DNA of 64,000 nt from Kalmusia sp. IMI 367209 (taxonomy: Eukaryota > Ascomycota > Dothideomycetes > Pleosporales > Didymosphaeriaceae). Under the pieces are notes generated by a model. That model made no database searches, had not been told where the DNA came from, and saw nothing but the letters and a program-made list of their open reading frames with translations. The stretch covers positions 2,542,001 to 2,606,000 of the forward strand of contig JAPEUQ010000004.1 of assembly GCA_027946365.1 (NCBI GenBank), written 5' to 3'. The translations under genes were made by a program, and so were the position numbers. Below, one piece after another: positions 1 through 11,568 of the stretch. Numbering within the stretch: position 1 is the stretch's first letter; every line of letters begins with the position of its first letter.

Positions 1-90
1 TGGATCTGACAAGTATTCCTTAAGTCTGCTCAACACTAGATCTAATGCTTACTAGGTTTTCACGTCTGTCTTTAAGCATATCAAACACAT

Positions 91-2294
91 TCACGCCTTT
101 TCGCCATCGGCAACGATTTCATCTCTCTCTTTTGAGTCGGATCCACTATCACCATGCTGCAAACTTCTCCCCAACGCATCGTGGGTCGCCTCCCATTCAG
201 CCAATTCGTTAAGAGGCACCTTGATCAAATTGTGTGTCTGCGCGCCATCATCCAACACGATGACTTCCTGGCAAATGCGGTAGCCTTTAAGGCGTGGAAT
301 GATGTAGATCCAGGCGACATAGTAGATCCCGCATATGATAAGACTATCCCATCGTTAGTCTGACTCATCAGCGGTGCCAGTCTCGAAGTACTTACATTGC
401 AATACCAGTCACGATGTATGTTCCATACCAGAAAGTGACATCCCCGCCATTGCGACCCTTCGCCGGAGGATACCACGGCATAACGACCAGGTATAGCGTA
501 ACTAGGATATTAAAGTAAACAACGACGTTCCAGGCGCGAAACTCGCTAGCTGGTAGGTTGAGGCGACGGCGGCTCCGTCTGACGAGCAACAATCCGATGA
601 CCATGGCCAACTTAAAGATCGAATCAGGATATACTTGCAGGTCGACAACTAAAATACCCGTCAGTCTCTCGGGTCAATATAGGTATAGGGGATAGGAAAG
701 CGACTTACTGAAGTTGAAAGCATCTCCTGCCGGCGGTCCGACAATCATGATCACTGTCAATATCCATTTGATGAAGTACGGCCCCAGAGGCGTTCCAAAA
801 GGCCTTGTGCTTGCCCAGAATCGCGGAAAGGGAAGCACACCTTGTCTCCCACACTCTCTTATCAATCTTGACTGACCTATGAGCACAGCAACGAGGTTAC
901 CGAAGGATGATAGAGCAATGAGAAAGTTGAGACCCTTTACCGCACGGCTGGAGCCAAGTGCGTGTTTGAAGAACAGCGCGGCCGATATTTCTTTCGATGC
1001 CAAAAGCTCGGCCTTCGGAACTAATGTGGTAGTTAGAGAAGAAGTTTTAAATTCATGTGAGCCGCGTCCCCACATGATACACTGGTTGGTCATCGTAAGA
1101 TCGTTTGCTTACCAGCTGAAAAATAGGCGACGTTAGCCAGGACATACAGTATAGCGACGATCGTCAGTGCGATGAAAGAATGTGTCCTAAGCTTCTTAAC
1201 CGGATTTTTGACCTCATTCACCACGTTGAATGCATTTTCGAATCCGGCATAAGAGAACACAATCTTGTACATGGCGTTTGTCGCTCCATACGCGGTTGCT
1301 GCACCAGCAAAGGAGTCCCGGAAGTTAATCTCAGGGTCTGCAACCTTAGTATGACCTCCCAGTACAACGAAGCCTGTGATGGCGATAAAAACAAGGGTTA
1401 AAACCTTAACCAACCCGATTCCGTTGGAGAGCTTGTACGAGAAGCGAGTGTGGAAAGCAAGAACTGTTTAAATATCAAAGTCGCCCGGAATATAGGTTTC
1501 AAGGTTGTAGGGATGCTGGTGAAGTTGACCTGAAAACAGATCCATCGCCTCCCAACGTATAGCTAAGGGCTGTATGTAACTAAGAGAAGACTCACGTAGG
1601 ACAGCGACTGTATAACCGGCAATGGCAACGCCTTTCAGCTCCCAGTTCGTAGGTGTGTGGCCATTCATTGCGAAGAGATATTTTGCCAGCACTGTTTTCA
1701 AGTCAGCAGTGGTACCAGCACAGAGGGCGATCAACATACCAATCGAGTTTCCGCTACTGAACGATAATATGACTGTCTGTACGGCAAATGCGATTGGGAA
1801 AAAGTATCTTGGACGTGGGAAAGCTTGTTCAAGATATGCGACTTCGGAGCCAGAGCGATTTGGAAAGTACGACGCGTACTCCAAGTAGACGGCAAGCGAT
1901 GACAACGAGATGATGAAACCGAGGAACCAGTATATCAAGCTCAGCCCTACTGAGCCTGTTCCAGCCAAGATTGCCGATGCTAAGTTTATTCAGTATATTC
2001 GTTCAATGTCAAGTCGTAGAACGCTTGCTTACGAGTCGAGTAAACTCCGGTACCGATCATCTTACTAATGTTCAGGAAGATGATAGTGACAGGACCAACA
2101 GCATATCCGAACGGCGATTGTCTCTCAACTGGCGCTCCAAGGGCTTCTTGGTACGAAGGCAGACTATCGTTGCCACCCTGCTCGACAACATACTTCAAGT
2201 TACCGTCACTAATTTCCGTACCGTCACTAAACGGTGTAGTAGTAGCGGTCTCATTATTTGAACTACCACCGAAACGGGATCTGAGAAACGACAT
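91..2294 (-). CDS. Amino acid permease, high-affinity methionine permease (MUP1) type
   Basis: Predicted plasma-membrane amino acid permease of the LAT/APC superfamily, most like yeast MUP1. GT-AG introns at 1980-2032, 1464-1595, 1021-1112, 649-708 and 344-395 leave exactly 1815 coding bases, about 604 residues; MUP1 is of similar size. The spliced product has a hydrophilic N-terminus, a first membrane segment reading IGTGVYSTPSAILAGTGSVG (the APC substrate-binding loop), ITGFVVLGGHT, the family-typical FENAFNVVNEVKNPVKKLR and YFSAVPKAELLAS, then further membrane helices and a short charged cytoplasmic tail ending in DGEKA. The start is the ATG at 2294; the next ATG upstream is out of frame. 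Methionine as substrate is inferred from family resemblance; other neutral amino acids remain possible. It is the outermost gene of the left metabolic block, and a transport role for the neighbouring enzymes is only a guess. Confidence 0.88.
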
Positions 2295-3634
2295 CTTGAG
2301 CTGTGAGTGAGACCTTACAGTCTGGCAACCAAAACAGGTTCGGGTATCCTGCAACGCGGGTGAAGTATTCGCCAAGTGCGCAGGTGGTCAGCATTACTTA
2401 TACAATACTACTGGGTTCGAGGCCCGCGACCGGACCAGCCACGGTGCCCTGGCAAATGGCAACATAGAGCCACAAAGCCGCGCGACTGTGGCCAAACCTG
2501 CGCTTTACTGAGCTCAAATAACATGCGGACTTCGGTCCGTCGCTAGACCTTGCTGATTGCGACATAAGTGTAACCATGAGCGATAGGTGGGGTGCCTGCC
2601 TTATCTTTGCATTGGCCATTTTCGCCCGAAATGCTGACGCTGTGTTCCCTACATGGGTGCCAATAAAACATTTGGGTATATTGAAATTTTCGGCACATAC
2701 TTGTATCTTGGTACATATCGTAAGAGCTTTGGCACAGTAGGCAAAAGGCAGTATACATAGTACCATTCCATCTGTTGCTGTATTTCCAGAGCAAATATAA
2801 CAGTCAACGATCAAGGAAGGTCTGTAGCTGCGGCGCTATTCCGCTACAGCCACCGCGCAAGCGACGCGTCGCAATCGGGACCGATTCTGGCGTGACATAC
2901 GATCGACGCGCTTGCAGCCAACCAGCTACCATGACTGACCTGAATTGCGATGTGATGTCCGCGTTGCATGTGTATGCACGGTTCGGACCTTTCGTGGGGT
3001 AGCTAGTCTGCGGAGATATATTACAACGTTGCACCTAAGATGGAATTCTGGCGTAGTGTTCCAAGAACGACGCTATCAGCCATGATTACTAAGAGTTGTT
3101 TTTTCAAATTATTAGCCATAATAGTTGCCACAGACCGCACACCTGGCACTAAACCCTCTTCGACCCTAAAATACTCTTAGCTAGTCAAAGAATCCAATGG
3201 CACTGGTGATGGCTATGCGCGGATCCTTGCTATGTAATAACACATAATCATCGCCAACCTGTCTGAAAGCTATAGAAGATAGGATGTCCTTAAACTAGGT
3301 GAAGACGCAGCCTGTAGAATGATTCCCATACCATATTGTTATTAATGTAGGGAGGACTTGCTAATTCCAAATACTGGTACTGGTTAGAAAGATCAGAGCC
3401 AGGCTTGGCGACGATGACTGGTGGGATTCAAAAGAAAGATTCTCAGTCTCTGTATAAGTTGTTATCAAGAATATCTAGAATCAGGGCAAGAAACCCGGAG
3501 ACAGGGTGCGTGAAGTAAGATTCTATTACTATCGCGATGCTGGGTTCTGCAGTCACCTCAACAACTAGTTAATACTTGGGGTAAATATACTAGAGATGTC
3601 TTGGAAACTGTTCTTATGGTTAGCTCCCGTGTGA
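2295..3634. other. Intergenic, 1.34 kb
   Basis: No supportable gene. The first part is the upstream region of the permease. Two minus-strand open frames at 2398-2814 and 2543-2794 have no recognisable domain and no good ATG. A 7-base inverted repeat (ctgtagc / gctacag) flanks 2828-2840. The right half, 3000-3600, is moderately AT-rich with no coding signal I can see. Confidence 0.6.
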
Positions 3635-6150
3635 TCAACCCACTGCACCATTCCCAACCAGCTCGAACCCATCCATCAAACCACCACCAACGCCTTGACT
3701 TAATCCTTGCAAGTTCTTCAGTCCCATCAAACCCAAGAACTCGTTATCTTCTTCCCAGTCCATCTCTTCAAACCAACTACTCGGCAAAGACGGTAAACCA
3801 CCGTTGGTGTCGAGCAGAGATGGTTGGCGTTCAGTCGGTGTCGCAGAGCCGTGAGCGTGCATGTTATCTTGGAAGGTAGAAAATGTGGGAGTAAGCTGCT
3901 GCGTAACACGCACTGCAGAACTCACGGCAATATGTTTCTTCAGTGGTCCTGGAGCGAGAGTGCGATTTTTAAATGGGACATCATGCGCGGTACCTTCAAG
4001 TGAGGTCTCCACGGGCGCTCGTATAAAGCGGCCCACAACACTGGCCATTAGTACAGCTGGTTGATACGTCTCACTCATCACTCTCAAGTCTTCGCCCAAT
4101 CCAATTAAGTGATTTAGTAGCCTCTTTCGTTCTAGTCTCTCTTGTTCGCTTTGTAACATGCTGATTTCGGTTATAATGGCTGTAGCCGCTGTCCCCACAT
4201 GTTGTAGCCCAGTGACGAAGATACGTTGCAATGGGTAGCGAATACGATACGATGAGATGATATCGGATATCCGGATGGCATTGGAAACGCAAACATTGCG
4301 AGACAATGTGCTGAGCTGCATAAATCCAGAATGCGAATCCCCGCTCTGAGACTGAGTCTGTGTGGGGAATGTGCGGTGGACGAGAACGAGGGCGGTGTGA
4401 TATTGTGTACTAGAATCATTAGTAAACCCAGCGAGGGTTAGTACTAGTACATACTGAAGCAGGAAAAAGCTCGCAGGTGCAGTCTGAACGTTCTCCTCAG
4501 TCCACCGTAATCTTCCAGGTAATTCTGCATACCAATCATTCAAAGTGCGGTCTAAGGTAGCAATCTTTAGGTATACATCTGCAGATCTAGGGTTCTTCCC
4601 CACATCGTGCGTTTGGCATAGTGGCTCTAACAGGTCCATGAGCTGGAGAAGTGCTTCGTAAACACGTGTCTCAATAGTTTTTTCATAGACATAAGTCCTC
4701 GTTTGGCTCTCAATTAGACGGTCAAAGTCTTTTTCGAGACATATCGGTGCTATGTCTGAGGGCTTTAGCATTGTGGGCCGGCCTAGATATAATGCCCAGT
4801 ATCTGCCTGCAGTATTAGCTGTCGTACTAGAATAAATTTTGGCAATAGAGGAGACGTGGGGTGGCCATGGCACACCCTTAACAGAAACAGTCTGTCTCTA
4901 AAAATTCTGTCTGGCAACTGTACGTGGACATTAGTGATAACACTTACACATCGTTCATAATACAGGCCCATAACACCATGTGTCTAATCTGTACCTCACG
5001 ATCCGTCAATCGTAGCTCACTTGGATTAACATGTAAGCCAACATCAAAGAGCAAACGGAAGGACATCCCTGCGAACATCCAACCAGTGTCATCTCTTCCA
5101 ACCCCAACTTCAATATCCGCCAGTAGGAAAAAGGCCTGAATGGACGGAATGCCGCCAGGCTTGACTAATTCCGACTCCGCCATCTTCTTAGCTTTAGTAT
5201 GGAAGATGGATGAATCAGGACTCGATGGAGGAGCAGCAAGCCTCTTGATGTCTGGTCGGCTCTTATCCGCATACCGATACCCTTCTGCTAGCATCGTCAT
5301 GTGCAGAAAGTTGGAGTAAAATTGTGTTCCATCACTTTTGAGATCATCAAGAAAGGCCCACTTGTGCACGATGTGAAGTGCCGAATTGTGGCAGTCGAAG
5401 AATAGGTCGATCAAATAATCATGCGTCTCGTGACTCAGATTATGAACTAGGGTAGATATAGGCCAAGAAGGAGCTGGTGTCCTTGAGAAGTCTGACGATG
5501 GCCTTGAAAGGATGTGCATATTCGTTGTAGGACCGAAAAAACGAACTCGGCCACCTGCCATGTCGAATTTCACGGGCTGAGGAATGAGCTTACACAACAG
5601 AGGCCTGTTTTGCAGTTCTTTATTGTGAGATAGAGATGATGTGACCGATTGCGATGCACCCGTGTAAGGTGGAGGCTCATCATCGTACGTCAACATGAAT
5701 TGGGAATTAGACTCAGTATCAGTAGGATGTGGGGAGTCGGAATGTTCCTGCTCGTGATCTGGTACGTCGGGAAGATCGTCGATGACTTGGCTTTGCATAG
5801 TACTCTTCAGTAAGCTTTCGAGGTGTCGGATGCGGTTTTTTAGCTCATTTGCAACAGCCTTAGAGTTGGCTCGGCTTCATGTAATGGTCAGCCAAGCATC
5901 TCAGGATATCAACCTAATCCATACTTCTTCCTTCCATCTCTCGTGTCAAATGCACAATTAAACCCGGCCTGTCTACACTGCGTGCAAGCATTGGATCCCG
6001 GCTCAATCTTACACTGTAATAGTTAACTAGAACATAATCCAGCTCGTATTTGTTGCTTACCCTGATACGACTCTTTCGGCAATGCAAACATGCCATTGAT
6101 GCGCGCCTCCTTCTCCTTGCTGGAACTTCAGCAGTTGCAGCGGAGCTCAT
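3635..6150 (-). CDS. Zn2Cys6 transcription factor with fungal-specific transcription factor domain
   Basis: Predicted nuclear DNA-binding regulator. Splicing out 6014-6060, 5870-5913, 4803-4947 and 4410-4454 gives exactly 2235 bases, 744 residues. The zinc cluster is built across the first intron: CLHCRKSRIRCKIEPGSNAC followed by TQC and FNC, six cysteines with the usual spacing. A short heptad-like linker (NELKNRIRHLESLL) follows, as in many dimerising members. The middle homology region (fungal_trans) is seen at YWALYLGRPT and, across the last intron, LHTQYHTALVLVHRTF. The C-terminus is acidic (EEMDWEEDNEF), a plausible activation region. The start is the ATG at 6150; an in-frame ATG at 6207 would add 19 residues. 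It lies just left of the AtuA-like gene on the same strand, so control of that block is plausible but unproven. Confidence 0.88.
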
Positions 6151-6207
6151 TGCTGTACAAGATGCGCGTGTTTGACGGGAATAGATTGAGAGGCGATGAC
6201 AAGACAT

Positions 6208-6545
6208 TGGTGCACTTTGACTACGTAAATATAGGCTCGGAAGGCGCGTCCCTTAGCGTAAGGTAGATCAATTGCACTAAAGTCGGGTAAGGCGGGGCTC
6301 CAGTTTGGGTGGAAAAGGTTAAGCGGTATGAGACCAAGTGCTATTTGCTGGCTAGGTGTGGCGTGTTGTGCTACTTCTAGTGGCCACAGTTCATAGTCAA
6401 GACTGCTAGGATTGCGCGCTACCTCAAGTCAGAATTCAAACTAGGGTCTGTCAGGCGGACGCGTTCAACAGATGACTATAGCTGTAGGCTACTAACTATG
6501 TAAATGAACAGTAACTATGTCTGCTTCGGAACTGCAACGGAGCGC
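6208..6545. other. Intergenic, about 340 bases
   Basis: Lies between the transcription-factor start and the end of the AtuA-like gene, both on the minus strand. It must hold the promoter of the regulator and the 3' end of the upstream gene. No gene or clear motif seen. Confidence 0.6.
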
Positions 6546-8703
6546 TTAGAACCGACCTCTCGATAAAAACTTGTTTGGAATATCGACCCATTTTGCTCGC
6601 AAGTATTCCCCAACATTCTTGCCAAGTGTATCGTACGTACTTGTCGAGTTGAAGCCACGGTCAAGGTGATCCCTGAGTAGGAAGTGGACTGCTCGATATA
6701 CCAAGGATTTCAAATCGTTCAATCTTACCACCCTTGTACTCTTCGTCAAGCAAAAGCTTTACCCTTTCTATCGTCAGCAGCGAGCGAAGCCAATCCCATT
6801 CATCATCATGGCGAACGTAGAAGCCCACGTTTGCATCTGAAGCTTTGTCGCCCGAGCGACAACCAACAACCCAACCTGCAAAAGTTAGCAAATAATGACC
6901 AAAAGATCAAATTCCATTGCGTATACTGAGATGACTCACCCAATGGGCCCCGTGTGGTGGGGCCAAACTTTTTCAGATTGACGGGATCCTTTGTCTCGTA
7001 GCTAGGCTGATCGCGGGGGTACGCCCTCATCTCAGTGCATGGCCGCACATCAACAGTCTTGTTGTCCAAATAAGGGAAGACAACACGATGCAGCACTTCA
7101 GCCTGTGGCAGTAAAGAAACGTAATATTCGTAGTAGACCTTGCCTTCAGATTGTCGCTGGTCGTTGCCCAAAGTCCAGCCTGGGCAGCCTTGGAGCCCAT
7201 TATCCATGCACCAACGGTTGAAGCCTGGAACATCGAGCGTGGACTTGTCAACCTAATTGTGGTGAGAAACTTAGTGACACGTATTTAATTCGGGTGGTTC
7301 ACCCTATAACGAAAAAAGGTCAAGAGGCCCGGGTGACGTACTAGCTTCTTGTTCTTTGTTTGCACGAAGATGCGGAGGTCGCACGTTGCAACGTCTTGGT
7401 TTCTAGGATTATCAGGACAGTAGCCATTCAGGCTAAACTTGAAACACGAGAGTTCCCTGACGGCGTCGCCAGCCGAATATCTTATCTGTCGCTCAATCCA
7501 CTCAGCTTTGGCCTCCAGGTCGATTCCACAAATGTATACATGGAACTCTGCTTGGTAGCCACCGAAAGCTGTCATCCCGACCTTAGTGGTTGTAGGCGGT
7601 GGAAGCCCTTTGACGCCAATTACGCGGACCAGGTCCTTGCCTATCTCTGTCATGACAACGTCCTCGAGGCATGCCGTAACATCGGATCCGAAGTACAGGG
7701 GGCCTTGGATCTCGTATAACAACTGGGAAGCTACAGTGCCTATAGACACCTCGCCACCAGTGCCTGGCTCTTTCTCAATAGTGCAGCTACCATCAGCATA
7801 CAACGAGGCGATGGGAAAGCCGAGGTTGTGACAACCCTCCATCAATCGCTTGAAGCCAGAGAAGTAGCCGCCACATACATAAGCTGCGCATTCGATGAGA
7901 TGACCACATATTAGACTGCCGGCAATCTGGTCGAAGTCTTTGTCACGATTCCACCCATGCCACCACATCCCCACTGTGTCTTTTAGTCAACGATTCACAA
8001 GGAGGTCCTGCAACATACCTCCGACTGACGGAGCTGCATCAGCGACTCGGCCGCACACAACGATGTCGGCACCATGGTTCAACGCCTCGGCGATGCCCGC
8101 ACCACCAAGATAACATTGCGCAAAGATTGGCGTGTAGCCCCAGTCTTCCAGATTCTCCCTCGTCATCAAGCTCACGAAATTTTCCCCTTCCTTGATGAGT
8201 CTAGACCGATCAGTAAAGAACACGTAGTACTAGTACGACCCTTACCGGTTTACGGTGTCAGTAACTTCGTCCCCTTCCACGTATGCGACCTTCAGATCAA
8301 AGCCCTGGCGCTTGACTTCGTCGGCGACTACGCGGGTGAGTAGCTGCGTATCGCACGCACCAGCATTGACGGCGACCTTGATGCCTTTCCTGGCTATGTC
8401 AGGCAACGCCGGAGCCAGATTCTCGAGAAACGTGGGATCGAATAGGCCGGCCGGCTCTTCTAGCAGCTTGCCCTCAAGCCGAAGTTTTTCGTTGTCTACC
8501 TTCTGGGCACCATGCAGTGTCATTGTGCACTCGGACAGCCAATCGCCGACAAGAGCGTCTACGTCGAGTTTTGCGAGGGAGCTTATCGCCCGTTGGCGAT
8601 CTGAGAAGCCACCAGAGGCGCCTGCAATGCGGACAGGGCGTTTCCCGCTGCACGACTGCGAGATGCCATTGGCGGCGCTGTTGGCGGCAGCATTGTGCGA
8701 CAT
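6546..8703 (-). CDS. AtuA-like (DUF1446) protein with a C-terminal one-base frameshift
   Basis: Member of the DUF1446 family, related to bacterial AtuA of acyclic-terpene utilisation; the exact reaction is not known. Introns at 8201-8245, 7974-8018, 7253-7341 and 6876-6939 fit. The N-terminal domain starts PVRIAGASGGFSDRQ and carries AQCYLGGAGIAEALNHGADI and CGRVADAAPSVGG. The C-terminal AtuA-like domain begins WVVGCRSGDKASDANVGFYV. After KIERFE the reading frame is lost: the continuation AVHFLLRDHLDRGFNST and LGKNVGEYLRAKWVDIP, which the family has, lies in the next frame. The exon sum leaves a remainder of one base, so an extra base lies at about 6700-6712. As read, the protein would end at 6661 without its last 50 or so residues. 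Either a sequencing error or a recently damaged gene. The start is the ATG at 8703; a CACGTG lies just upstream. Confidence 0.85.
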
Positions 8704-9249
8704 GATGGGCGCAAGCACGTGGGAAGACGGCGCGAGAACCTTTGAACGTTGTGGGAGCGTTGTGGGAAGCTGTCACGGAGGACGCGGCTTTGAATCGACG
8801 AGACAACCACGGCCTATATCGGACGTGTCAGATGCGGAGCGAGCCATTGCGTATAGACGGATGAGCAGAGCGTAGCAAACGCGTTGCGGTCGGAGGCATG
8901 AATAGTGACGGGTGATGCTCTTCCGCTACGTCGCGAGAGGTGCTCTTCACTGCCAAGCCTCCGATCCGATTGCGGGGTACATGAACCTCCGATCCACCCC
9001 GGGAAAGCTCATCCTCCTTTGCTTTCCCACTGCAACCATGGCTCGGAGTCTCGGCTGTTGCGCCGATGACTTGTGGATATTCGGCATGGGCGGGCAGGTG
9101 CACGACTAGCTGTCTTCCATGGACCTGCATACACGCGTTGGCAATATAGATGGGTCATGGTAGCAAGTATTCCAGCCATACTTGCCCCGTGACGACCAGT
9201 ACACCCCACTACCAACCTCAATTGATATCAATCGATCACATTCTTCAAT
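8704..9249. promoter_or_regulatory. Divergent intergenic region between AtuA-like gene and SDR
   Basis: About 550 bases separate the starts of the AtuA-like gene (minus strand) and the first SDR (plus strand), so both promoters must be here. A CACGTG E-box palindrome lies at 8715-8720, very close to the AtuA-like start. No TATA box is obvious. Open frames in the region have no recognisable domain. Confidence 0.55.
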
Positions 9250-10047
9250 ATGTCTATCAAAGACAAGGTCATCGTCATCACGGGAGCAGCCTCTGGAATG
9301 GGCCTTGAAACCGCTCGCCTCTTTGCCAGCAAAGGCGCAAAGCTCTCACTTGCCGATGTGCAAGAGAAACCGTTGAGGGAACTCGAAGCTGAGCTCAAGC
9401 AATCCGGCGCTCAAATCATGGCCACAGTGGTCGACGTCAGCAATCGCGAGTCGGTCGAAGATTGGATATCCGCCACTGTTTCTAAATTCGGAAATCTGGA
9501 CGGCGCCGCAAATCTCGCCGGTGTTATTGGACGCCAAAACAACACAGCAGGCGTTGCTGAGCTCGACGATGACGACTGGGACTTCATCTTCAATGTCAAC
9601 ACCAAAGGTTTAATGTACTGTTTGAGGGCACAGGTACCAGTCATGAATGAGGGTGGCGCCATTGTGAACGCTGCTAGTATCCTCGGTCTCATCGGCTCCG
9701 CAAAAGCAATGCCATACTGTGCATCCAAGCACGCTGTGGTTGGTATGACAAGGTCAGCTGCGAAGGAATTGGGCCCAAGGAACATTCGAGTCAATTGTTT
9801 CTGCCCGTGAGTTATTCTGGTCCAATATTATCGAGTCCCACTAAATCATGATAGGGGGCCTATCGATACGCCCATGTTTAGAAAATCGGCGGAAATTCGA
9901 GGCTCGAAGATGGATACCAGTTTTCTTGCGTTAAAAAGAGCGGCAGACCAGAAGGAAGTTCCGCCCCTGATTGAGTTTTTGATCTCAACTGCCTCGTCAT
10001 ATATTACAGGTGTAGCCATGCCTATCGACGGCGGTTGGTTCTGCTAG
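9250..10047 (+). CDS. Short-chain dehydrogenase/reductase (classical SDR)
   Basis: NAD(P)-dependent oxidoreductase, cytosolic by lack of a signal. One intron, 9807-9854, gives exactly 750 bases, 249 residues, the normal length of classical SDRs. The cofactor motif is TGAASGMG near residues 11-18, an acidic residue closes the second strand (LADV), and NLAGVIG takes the place of the NAG motif. The catalytic serine is in NAASILG and the Tyr/Lys pair in YCASK. The last exon carries PGPIDTPM and ends VAMPIDGGWFC, the usual SDR C-terminal PxDGG signature. The substrate cannot be told from sequence. It is divergent from the AtuA-like gene, which suggests co-regulation with that pathway. Confidence 0.92.
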
Positions 10048-10583
10048 ATATCGCACTAGTTCCTGAATATATAACATGTCTCCTGCCTAGATCTGTGGAT
10101 TGTCAAATTCACCATATTGCCATGTCTAAAATAAGTACTTGACTTGTTGGTAGCTTAGGAGGTCTAAATGATAGATGCTAGAATGAGGACATCTTATCGT
10201 CGGTTACCACTGACAGCCCCGCTGCGAGCTTTGAGCCGGATCTCTCCATCCAGTCACTGTTGGGTGTACGCGCGTCATGCACGACTACACCCCGCTACTA
10301 TGTCCGACTCCGATGTTCAGCATAACTTTTCCCAACTTCCGATGGTTATGAATACTCCGTGAGCTTGTTGTGCCTGCTGCTGGTCATGTTTATCCTACAA
10401 TTGTCCGTAGACTTCCAACCTCCGATACATGCCTCCTCGGTGACCCGAACCGACAAAGACTAAAGGCTCTTCCTGGTCTTTATCCTTATAGTCGTCTCTA
10501 CCATATCGATCAACCCCCCCACCATTAACTACTAAATAGATCACTAATCTTCCAAATATTTTCTTTCACTCTTTACTATCACA
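10048..10583. other. Intergenic, 536 bases
   Basis: Promoter region of the EthD-domain gene. It contains a C-rich tract (about 10517-10523) and a pyrimidine-rich stretch just before the ATG, common in fungal promoters. Nothing else is recognised. Confidence 0.55.
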
Positions 10584-11058
10584 ATGATTACTGAACAACT
10601 GATCCGCGTAACTGTCCTCGTTAATCGCAGGCCTGGCATGACTGAAGACGAGTTTAATAAATATTGGGCATACGAACATGGTCCCCTAGCGACCGAGTGG
10701 CTGCAGCGAAGTGGCATCGTGAAATACGTTCAAGTATATTATAATTCACTATTTTTTCATCTGCGCCTTTGCTAACTTGCATAATCAGTACCACACGACG
10801 TCAGAATACAAAGCTCTCGGCAAGAAGATGTTCGACGCCACGGGCCGCTCCCCGCTGAGTTATGACGGCATGGGCGATTTCTGGGTCAGGAAGTATGAGG
10901 ACTTTGAGGCTGCGTTCTTGGACCCGTACTATCAAAATGTGATCCAGCCGGATGAGGAGAGGTTGATCTGTATGGATACAATCAGTGTCACCATTGGAGT
11001 GGAGTATGTTGTTATCGACGACGGGAAAGTCGTCGAAGCTCATGCGAGAAGCTTTTGA
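10584..11058 (+). CDS. EthD-domain protein (dimeric alpha/beta barrel)
   Basis: Small cytosolic protein of the EthD family. A single intron, 10734-10788, leaves 420 bases, 139 residues, with the splice at VKYVQ/YHTTSEY. The N-terminal strand and helix read IRVTVLVNRRPGMTEDEFNK followed by YWAYEHGPLA, the family hallmark with its conserved His. A second half contains YDGMGDFWVRKYEDFEAAF, again typical (a conserved D.(F/W) pair and a later FL.D.YY). Known fungal EthD members include dehydratases and small enzymes of aromatic or polyketide pathways, while the bacterial prototype belongs to ether degradation; no specific reaction can be claimed here. It sits between two SDR genes on the same strand, which fits a role as an accessory enzyme of a small pathway. 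Confidence 0.88.
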
Positions 11059-11568
11059 GACAGAGCAGGTCACGCAGGTCACGCCGTTCAATTTAATTCA
11101 ATTCAATATGCCTCACCTGCTCAATTTTCGTATCGATTGGTCGTTTAGCAAGGAGCACTGGTTGTCTTCGATACGGGTCATACCTTTTTGGATCGCAACC
11201 GAGGTTCATCTCTGGCCCCGCCATGTCCGACCACACCCTAGACACATGCCAAAATACGCTGCAACACACACACACACACACATCAACCTTCGTGTGCAGC
11301 TGTGCAAACAATAATAAATCACCTCGAGCATGACTGTCACTCACCATCGTATGTCTCGTGTCTAAAAAGGCCCATCCTTCGCGGGCTCGGCACGTTGCAC
11401 GCTCCGGGTCCATCGCTCCACACCTCCGCACTTAGCAGCCAACCGGAGTCCCGGTACTCCTTACCCGATGCTCTATAACATCACTTCAGTGTTGTCGATA
11501 GCATCACGGATGAACTTGAATTACCCCGCGAAACACTCTCATCGTCTCCAACCTCTCTAGACGTCGGA
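11059..11568. other. Intergenic, 510 bases, with a CA microsatellite
   Basis: Separates the EthD gene and the second SDR. It includes a short CA repeat at 11264-11282. The sequence gctctataacatc near 11470 is a possible TATA element for the SDR. No gene seen. Confidence 0.5.
11264..11282. repeat. CA dinucleotide microsatellite
   Basis: Nineteen bases of alternating A and C, about 290 bases upstream of the second SDR. Short, probably length-variable, with no assigned function. Confidence 0.9.

Noticed and set aside
2398..2814. Minus-strand open frames of 138 and 83 codons, one Cys-rich
   Set aside because: No recognised domain, no signal peptide and no ATG at the apparent starts; composition is like non-coding sequence.
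2821..2847. Inverted repeat ctgtagc / gctacag with a 13-base loop
   Set aside because: Seven-base arms are expected by chance in 64 kb and there is no T run or gene context for a terminator.
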